Origin: Arenicola marina
Lineage: Eukaryota; Annelida; Polychaeta; Arenicolidae
Length of the DNA: 64,000 nucleotides
Direction of reading: 5' to 3'
Assembly: GCA_964019135.1 (NCBI GenBank)
Contig: OZ025250.1
Coordinates: 46,841,174-46,905,173 of the forward strand
The notes under the pieces were generated by a model, which worked only from the letters and a program-made list of their open reading frames with translations, made no database searches and was not told where the DNA came from. The position numbers were made by a program, and so were the translations under genes. This document shows, in pieces, positions 54,901 through 64,000 of this stretch (positions are counted from its first letter, which is position 1; every line of letters starts with the position of its first letter).

Positions 54901-57900
54901 CTCAGCATGATGCAGTGTTGGCAGACAGGGACAGCATCATCAGCCCCATCGATGGCACTGTAGGTGTCCTCAGCATGATGCAGTGTTGGCAGACAGGGAC
55001 AGCATCATCAGCCCCATCGATGGCACTGTAGGTGTGCTCAGCGTGATGCAGTGTTGGCAGACAGGGACAGCATCATCAGCCCCATCGATGGCACTGTAGG
55101 TGTCCTCAGCATGATGCAGTGTTGGCAGACAGGGACAGCATCATCAGCCCCATCGATGGCACTGTAGGTGTCCTCAGCATGATGCGGTGTTGGTAGACAG
55201 GGACAGCATCATCAGCCCCATCGATGGCACTGTAGGTATCCTCAGCATGATGCAGTGTTGGTAGACAGGGACAGCATCATCAGCCCCATCGATGGCACTG
55301 TAGGCGTCCTCAGCATGATGCAGTGTTGGCAGACAGGGACAGCATCATCAGCCCCATCGATGGCACTGTAGGTGTCCTCAGCATGATGCAGTGTTGGCAG
55401 ACAGGGACAGCATCATCAGCCCCATCGATGGCACTGTAGGTGTGCTCAGCGTGATGCAGTGTTGGCAGACAGGGACAGCATCATCAGCCCCATCGATGGC
55501 ACTGTAGGTGTCCTCAGCATGATGCAGTGTTGGCAGACAGGGACAGCATCATCAGCCCCATCGATGGCACTGTAGGTGTCCTCAGCATGATGCGGTGTTG
55601 GTAGACAGGGACAGCATCATCAGCCCCATCGATGGCACTGTAGGTATCCTCAGCATGATGCAGTGTTGGTAGACAGGGACAGCATCATCAGCCCCATCGA
55701 TGGCACTGTAGGCGTCCTCAGCATGATGCAGTGTTGGCAGACAGGGACAGCATCATCAGCCCCATCGATGGCACTGTAGGCGTCCTCAGCATGATGCAGT
55801 GTTGGCAGACAGGGACAGCATCATCAGCCCCATCGATGGCACTGTAGGTGTCCTCAGCATGATGCAGTGTTGGCAGACAGGGACAGCATCATCAGCCCTA
55901 TCGATGGCACTGTAGGTGTCCTCAGCATGATGCAGTGTTGGCAGACAGGGACACCATCATCAGCCCCATCGATGGCACTGTAGGCGTCCTCAGCATGATG
56001 CAGTGTTGGCAGAGAGGGACACCATCATCAGCCCCATCGATGGCACTGAAGGTGTCCTCAGCATGATGCGGTGTTGGCAGACAGGGACAGCATCATCAGC
56101 CCTATCGATGGCACTGTAGGTGTCCTCAGCATGATGCAGTGTTGGCTGACAGGGACAGCATCATCAGCCCCATCGATGGCTCTGTAGGTGTCCTCAGCAT
56201 GATGCAGTGTTGGCAGACAGGGCCAGCATCATCAGCCCCATCGATGGCACTGTAGGTGTCCTCAGCATGATGCAGTGTTGGCAGACAGGGACAGCATCAT
56301 CAGCCCAATCAATGGCACTGTAGGTGTCCTCAGCATGATGCAGTGTTGGCAGACAGGGACAGCATCATCAGCCCCATCGATGGCACTGTAGGTGTCCTCA
56401 GCATGATGCAGTGTTGGCTGACAGGGACAGCATCATCAGCCCCATCGATGGCACTGTAGGTGTCCTCAGCACGATGCAGTGTTGGCAGACAGGGACAGCA
56501 TCATCAGCCCCATCGATGGCACTGTAGGTGTCCTCAGCACGATGCAGTGTTGGCAGACAGGGACAGCATCATCAGCCCCATCGATGGCACTGTAGGTGTC
56601 CTCAGCATGATGCAGTGTTGGTAGACAGGGACAGTATCATCAGCCCCATCGATGGCACTGTAGGTGTCCTCAGCATGATGCACTGTTGGTAGACAGAGAC
56701 AGCATCATCAGCCCCATCGATGGCACTGTAGGTGTCCTCAGCATGATGCAGTGTTGGCAGACAGGGACAGCATCATCAGCCCCATCGATGGCACTGTAGG
56801 TGTCCTCAGCATGATGCAGTGTTGGTAGACAGGGACAGTATCATCAGCCCCATCGATGGCACTGTAGGTGTCCTCAGCATGATGCAGTGTTGGTAGACAG
56901 GGACAGCATCATCAGCCCCATCGATGGCACTGTAGGTGTCCTCAGCATGATGCAGTGTTGGCAGACAGGGACAGCATCATCAGCCCCATCGATGGCACTG
57001 TAGGTGTCCCCAGCATGATGCAGTGTTGGTAGACAGGGACAGTATCATCAGCCCCATCGATGGCACTGTAGGTGTCCTCAGCATGATGCAGTGTTGGTAG
57101 ACAGGGACAGCATCATCAGCCCCATCGATGGCACTGTAGGTGTCCTCAGCATGATGCAGTGTTGGCAGACAGGGACAGCATCATCAGCCCCATCGATGGC
57201 ACTGTAGGTGTCCTCAGCATGATGTAGTGTTGGTAGACAGGGACAGCATCATCAGCCCCATCGATGGCACTGTAGGTGTCCTCAGCATGATGCAGTGTTG
57301 GCAGACAGGGACAGCATCATCAGCCCCATCGATGGCACTGTAGGTGTCCTCAGCATGATGCAGTGTTGGTAGACAGGGACAGTATCATCAGCCCCATCGA
57401 TGGCACTGTAGGTGTCCTCAGCATGATGCAGTGTTGGTAGACAGGGACAGCGTCATCAGCCCCATCGATGGCACTGTAGGTGTCCTCAGCATGATGCGGT
57501 GTTGGTAGACAGGGACAGCATCATCAGCCCCATCGATGGCACTGTAGGTGTCCTCAGCATGATGCAGTGTTGGCAGACAGGGACAGCATCATCAGCCCCA
57601 TCGATGGCACTGTAGGTGTCCTCAGCATGATGCAGTGTTGGTAGACAGGGACAGTATCATCAGCCCCATCGATGGCACTGTAGGTGTCCTCAGCATGATG
57701 CAGTGTTGGCAGACAGGGACAGCATCATCAGCCCCATCGATGGCACTGTAGGTGTCCTCAGCATGATGCAGTGTTGGCAGACAGGGACAGCATCATCAGC
57801 CCCATCGATGGCACTGTAGGTGTGCTCAGCGTGATGCAGTGTTGGCAGACAGGGACAGCATCATCAGCCCCATCGATGGCACTGTAGGTGTCCTCAGCAT

Positions 57901-60900
57901 GATGCAGTGTTGCAGAGAGGGACAGCATCATCAGCCCCATCGACGGCACTGTAGGTGTCCTCAGCATGATGCAGTGTTGGCAGACAGGGACAGCATCATC
58001 AGCCCCATCGATGGCACTGTAGATGTCCTCAGCATGATGCGGTGTTGGTAGACAGGGACAGCATCATCAGCCCCATCGATGGCACTGTAGGTATCCTCAG
58101 CATGATGCAGTGTTGGTAGACAGGGACAGCATCATCAGCCCCATCGATGGCACTGTAGGCGTCCTCAGCATGATGCAGTGTTGGCAGACAGGGACAGCAT
58201 CATCAGCCCCATCGATGGCACTGTAGGCGTCCTCAGCATGATGCAGTGTTGGCAGACAGGGACAGCATCATCAGCCCCATCGATGGCACTGTAGGCGTCC
58301 TCAGCATAATGCAGTGTTGGCAGACATGGACAGCATCATCAGCCCCATCGATGGCACTGTAGGTGTCCTCAGCATGATGCAGTGTTGGCAGACAGGGACA
58401 CCATCATCAGCCCCGTCGATGGCACTGTAGGCGTCCTCAGCATGATGCAGTGTTGGCAGACAGGGACACCATCATCAGCCCCATCGATGGCACTGTAGGT
58501 GTCCTCAGCATGATGCGGTGTTGGCAGACAGGGACAGCATCATCAGCCCTATCGATGGCACTGTAGGTGTCCTCAGCATGATGCAGTGTTGGCTGACAGG
58601 GACAGCATCATCAGCCCCATCGATGGCTCTGTAGGTGTCCTCAGCATGATGCAGTGTTGGCAGACAGGGCCAGCATCATCAGCCCCATCGATGGCACTGT
58701 AGGTGTCCTCAGCATGATGCAGTGTTGGCAGACAGGGACAGCATCATCAGCCCCATCAATGGCACTGTAGGTGTCCTCAGCATGATGCAGTGTTGGCAGA
58801 CAGGGACAGCATCATCAGCCCCATCGATGGCACTGTAGGTGTCCTCAGCATGATGCAGTGTTGGCTGACAGGGACAGCATCATCAGCCCCATCGATGGCA
58901 CTGTAGGTGTCCTCAGCACGATGCAGTGTTGGCAGACAGGGACAGCATCATCAGCCCCATCGATGGCACTGTAGGTGTCCTCAGCACGATGCAGTGTTGG
59001 CAGACAGGGAGAGCATCATCAGCCCCATCGATGGCACTGTAGGTGTCCTCAGCATGATGCAGTGTTGGTAGACAGGGACAGTATCATCAGCCCCATCGAT
59101 GGCACTGTAGGTGTCCTCAGCATGATGCAGTGTTGGTAGACAGGGACAGCATCATCAGCCCCATCGATGGCACTGTAGGTGTCCTCAGCATGATGCAGTG
59201 TTGGCAGACAGGGACAGCATCATCAGCCCCATCGATGGCACTGTAGGTGTCCTCAGCATGATGCAGTGTTGGTAGACAGGGACAGTATCATCAGCCCCAT
59301 CGATGGCACTGTAGGTGTCCTCAGCATGATGCAGTGTTGGTAGACAGGGACAGCATCATCAGCCCCATCGATGGCACTGTAGGTGTCCTCAGCATGATGC
59401 AGTGTTGGCAGACAGGGACAGCATCATCAGCCCCATCGATGGCACTGTAGGTGTCCTCAGCATGATGCAGTGTTGGTAGACAGGGACAGTATCATCAGCC
59501 CCATCGATGGCACTGTAGGTGTCCTCAGCATGATGCAGTGTTGGTAGACAGGGACAGCATCATCAGCCCCATCGATGGCACTGTAGGTGTCCTCAGCATG
59601 ATGCAGTGTTGGCAGACAGGGACAGCATCATCAGCCCCATCGATGGCACTGTAGGTGTCCTCAGCATGATGTAGTGTTGGTAGACAGGGACAGCATCATC
59701 AGCCCCATCGATGGCACTGTAGGTGTCCTCAGCATGATGCAGTGTTGGCAGACAGGGACAGCATCATCAGCCCCATCGATGGCACTGTAGGTGTCCTCAG
59801 CATGATGCAGTGTTGGTAGACAGGGACAGTATCATCAGCCCCATCGATGGCACTGTAGGTGTCCTCAGCATGATGCAGTGTTGGCAGACAGGGACAGCAT
59901 CATCAGCCCCATCGATGGCACTGTAGGTGTCCTCAGCATGATGCAGTGTTGGTAGACAGGGACAGTATCATCAGCCCCATCGATGGCACTGTAGGTGTCC
60001 TCAGCATGATGCAGTGTTGGCAGACAGGGACAGCATCATCAGCCCCATCGATGGCACTGTAGGTGTCCTCAGCATGATGCAGTGTTGGTAGACACGGACA
60101 GTATCATCAGCCCCATCGATGGCACTGTAGGTGTCCTCAGCATGATGCAGTGTTGGTAGACAGGGACAGCATCATCAGCCCCATCGATGGCACTGTAGGT
60201 GTCCTCAGCATGATGCAGTGTTGGCAGACAGGGACAGCATCATCAGCCCCATCGATGGCACTGTAGGTGTCCTCAGCATGATGCAGTGTTGGCAGACAGT
60301 GACAGCATCATCAGCCCCATCGATGGCACTGTAGGTGTCCTCAGCATGATGCAGTGTTGACAGACAGGGACAGCATCATCAGCCCCATCGATGGCACTGT
60401 AGGTGTCCTCAGCATGATGCAGTGTTGGTAGACAGGGACAGCATCATCAGCCCCATCGATGGCACTGTAGGTGTCCTCAGCATGATGCAGTGTTGGCAGA
60501 CAGGGACAGCATCATCAGCCCCATCGATGGCACTGTAGGTGTCCTCAGCATGATGCAGTGTTGGCAGACAGGGACAGCATCATCAGCCCCATCGATGGCA
60601 CTGTAGGTGTCCTCAGCATGATGCAGTGTTGGTAGACAGGGACAGCATCATCAGCCCCATCGATGGCACTGTAGGTGTCCTCAGCATGATGCAGTGTTGG
60701 TAGACAGGGACAGCATCATCAGCCCCATCGATGGCACTGTAGGTGTCCTCAGCATGATGCAGTGTTGGCAGACAGGGACAGCATCATCAGCCCCATCGAT
60801 GGCACTGTAGGTGTCCTCAGCATGATGCAGTGTTGGCAGACAGGGACAGCATCATCAGCCCCATCGATGGCACTGTAGGTGTCCTCAGCATGATGCAGTG

Positions 60901-63900
60901 TTGGTAGACAGGGAGAGCATCATCAGCCCCATCGATGGCACTGTAGGTGTCCTCAGCATGATGCAGTGTTGGTAGACAGGGACAGCATCATCAGCCCCAT
61001 CGATGGCACTGTAGGTGTCCTCAGCATGATGCAGTGTTGGCAGACAGGGACAGCATCATCAGCCCCATCGATGGCACTGTAGGTGTCCTCAGCATGATGC
61101 AGTGTTGGCAGACAGGGACAGCATCATCAGCCCCATCGATGGCACTGTAGGTGTCCTCAGCATGATGCAGTGTTGGTAGACAGGGACAGCATCATCAGCC
61201 CCATCGATGGCACTGTAGGTGTCCTCAGCATGATGCAGTGTTGGCAGACAGGGACAGCATCATCAGCCCCATCGATGGCACTGTAGGTGTCCTCAGCATG
61301 ATGCAGTGTTGACAGACAGGGACAGCATCATCAGTCCCATCGATGGCACTGTAGGTGTCTTCAGCATGATGCAGTGTTGGCAGACAGGGACAGCATCATC
61401 AGTCCCATCGATGGCACTGTAGGTGTCCTCAGCATGATGCAGTGTTGGCAGACAGGGACAGCATCATCAGCCCCATCGATGGCACTGTAGGTGTCCTCAG
61501 CATGATGCAGTGTTGGTAGACAGGGACAGCATCATCAGCCCCATCGATGGCACTGTAGGTGTCCTCAGCATGATGCAGTGTTGGTAGACAGGGACAGCAT
61601 CATCAGCCCCATCGATGGCACTGTAGGTGTCCTCAGCATGATGCAGTGTTGGCAGACAGGGACAGCATCATCAGCCCCATCGATGGCACTGTAGGTGTCC
61701 TCAGCATGATGCAGTGTTGGTAGACAGGGACAGTATCATCAGCCCCATCGATGGCACTGTAGGTGTCCTCAGCATGATGCAGTGTTGGTAGACAGGGACA
61801 GCATCATCAGCCCCATCGATGGCACTGTAGGTGTCCTCAGCATGATGCAGTGTTGGCAGACAGGGACAGCATCATCAGCCCCATCGATGGCACTGTAGGT
61901 GTCCTCAGCATGATGTAGTGTTGGTAGACAGGGACAGCATCATCAGCCCCATCGATGGCACTGTAGGTGTCCTCAGCATGATGCAGTGTTGGCAGACAGG
62001 GACAGCATCATCAGCCCCATCGATGGCACTGTAGGTGTCCTCAGCATGATGCAGTGTTGGTAGACAGGGACAGTATCATCAGCCCCATCGATGGCACTGT
62101 AGGTGTCCTCAGCATGATGCAGTGTTGGTAGACAGGGACAGCATCATCAGCCCCATCGATGGCACTGTAGGTGTCCTCAGCATGATGCAGTGTTGGCAGA
62201 CAGGGACAGCATCATCAGCCCCATCGATGGCACTGTAGGTGTCCTCAGCATGATGCAGTGTTGGTAGACACGGACAGTATCATCAGCCCCATCGATGGCA
62301 CTGTAGGTGTCCTCAGCATGATGCAGTGTTGGTAGACAGGGACAGCATCATCAGCCCCATCGATGGCACTGTAGGTGTCCTCAGCATGATGCAGTGTTGA
62401 CAGACAGGGACAGCATCATCAGCCCCATCGATGGCACTGTAGGTGTCCTCAGCATGATGCAGTGTTGGTAGACAGGGACAGCATCATCAGCCCCATCGAT
62501 GGCACTGTAGGTGTCCTCAGCATGATGCAGTGTTGGCAGACAGGGACAGCATCATCAGCCCCATCGATGGCACTGTAGGTGTCCTCAGCATGATGCAGTG
62601 TTGGCAGACAGGGACAGCATCATCAGCCCCATCGATGGCACTGTAGGTGTCCTCAGCATGATGCAGTGTTGGTAGACAGGGACAGCATCATCAGCCCCAT
62701 CGATGGCACTGTAGGTGTCCTCAGCATGATGCAGTGTTGGTAGACAGGGACAGCATCATCAGCCCCATCGATGGCACTGTAGGTGTCCTCAGCATGATGC
62801 AGTGTTGGCAGACAGGGACAGCATCATCAGCCCCATCGATGGCACTGTAGGTGTCCTCAGCATGATGCAGTGTTGGCAGACAGGGACAGCATCATCAGCC
62901 CCATCGATGGCACTGTAGGTGTCCTCAGCATGATGCAGTGTTGGTAGACAGGGACAGCATCATCAGCCCCATCGATGGCACTGTAGGTGTCCTCAGCATG
63001 ATGCAGTGTTGGTAGACAGGGACAGCATCATCAGCCCCATCGATGGCACTGTAGGTGTCCTCAGCATGATGCAGTGTTGGCAGACAGGGACAGCATCATC
63101 AGCCCCATCGATGGCACTGTAGGTGTCCTCAGCATGATGCAGTGTTGGCAGACAGGGACAGCATCATCAGCCCCATCGATGGCACTGTAGGTGTCCTCAG
63201 CATGATGCAGTGTTGGTAGACAGGGACAGCATCATCAGCCCCATCGATGGCACTGTAGGTGTCCTCAGCATGATGCAGTGTTGGCAGACAGGGACAGCAT
63301 CATCAGCCCCATCGATGGCACTGTAGGTGTCCTCAGCATGATGCAGTGTTGACAGACAGGGTCAGCATCATCAGTCCCATCGATGGCACTGTAGGTGTCC
63401 TCAGCATGATGCAGTGTTGGCAGACAGGGACAGCATCATCAGTCCCATCGATGGCACTGTAGGTGTCCTCAGCATGATGCAGTGTTGGCAGACAGGGACA
63501 GCATCATCAGTCCCATCGATGGCACTGTAGGTGTCCTCAGCATGATGCAGTGTTGGCAGACAGGGACAGCATCATCAGCCCCATCGATGGCACTGTAGGT
63601 GTCCTCAGCATGATGCAGTGTTGGTAGACAAGCACAGCATCATCAGCCCCATCGATGGCACTGTAGGTGTCCTCAGCATGATGCAGTGTTGACAGACAGT
63701 GACAGCATCATCAGCCCCATCGATGGCACTGTAGGTGTCCTCAGCATGATGCAGTGTTGACAGACAGGGACAGCATCATCAGCCCCATCGATGGCACTGT
63801 AGGCGTCCTCAGCATGATGCAGTGTTGGCAGACAGGGACAGCATCATCAGCCCCATCGATGCCACTGTAGGTGTCCTCAGCATGATGCAGTGTTGGCAGA

Positions 63901-64000
63901 CAGGGACAGCATCATCAGCCCCATCGATGGCACTGTAGGTGTCCTCAGCATGATGCAGTGTTGGTAGACAGGGACAGCATCATCAGCCCCATCGATGGCT
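51983..64000. repeat. 12-kb minisatellite, 68-bp unit, about 177 copies, continues past the window
   Basis: The unit begins TGATGCAGTGTTGGCAGACA and continues GGGACAGCATCATCAGCCCC, ATCGATGGCACTGTAGGTGT and CCTCAGCA. Units are nearly identical, with single-base markers (GGTAGACA, CAGTATCATC, GTGCTCAGCG, CAGTCCCATC). Marker patterns repeat with long periods: 2176 bp (32 units), 2040 bp and 3331 bp (49 units less one base). No frame longer than about 70 codons is open. Confidence 0.97.

Noticed and set aside
51983-64000. CRISPR-like regularity
   Set aside because: Repeats are directly contiguous with no unique spacers and the context is eukaryotic.

Overview
The window is eukaryotic, invertebrate-type genomic DNA. 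Genes are split by GT-AG introns, there are decayed non-LTR retrotransposons, a tRNA-derived SINE and small inverted-repeat elements, and a very large amount of the sequence is minisatellite. By hand count about 35 kb (roughly 55%) lies in more than twenty unrelated tandem arrays. Together with long poly-C runs, an NHL-propeller gene, a divergent nicotinic-receptor gene and minisatellites that copy splice sites, this best fits a cephalochordate (amphioxus, Branchiostoma). That is inference. A mollusc or other lophotrochozoan is not excluded.

Layout. 1-1050: 44-bp array. 1.07-1.76 kb: LINE remnant. 1.8-3.7 kb: 26-bp array full of NotI sites. 4.3-5.3 kb: 27-bp array. 5.56-7.5 kb: second LINE remnant. 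7.7-8.7 kb: dispersed repeat with an expanded Pro-codon-like array. 9.5-9.8 kb: 69-bp array. 11.5-12.6 kb: 30-bp array, then a SINE (12.6 kb) and a MITE candidate (12.9 kb). 14.7-16.2 kb: protein kinase gene (two 3' exons seen). 16.2-21.2 kb: 25-bp array interrupted by a MITE. 21.8-24.4 kb: four-exon NHL/beta-propeller gene. 25.7-29.7 kb: old dispersed repeats and a minus-strand LINE end. 29.7-31.6 kb: 34-bp array. 33.2-37.5 kb: several arrays and a 121-bp MITE. 37.96-43.5 kb: nicotinic acetylcholine receptor-like (Cys-loop) subunit gene, five exons recognised. 44.8-49.35 kb: 25-bp array. 49.45-50.46 kb: 18-bp array. 50.7-51.2 kb: 19-bp array rich in CACGTG. 51.98 kb to the end: 12-kb array of a 68-bp unit that runs off the window.

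The three protein genes are all on the plus strand. They look like independent genes, with no sign of a shared pathway.

The most interesting signal is in the nAChR-like gene. Its last three visible introns each carry a tandem array abutting the 3' splice site. In two of them (53-bp and 57-bp units) the repeat is itself a copy of the acceptor plus the first bases of the following exon, so the gene presents about thirteen decoy acceptors before each real one. Amphioxus has, as I recall, a precedent called 'mirage' minisatellites at exon/intron boundaries. The receptor has also lost most acetylcholine-binding residues: the loop D Trp, the loop A Tyr, and the loop C Cys pair, which is now Ser-Ser.
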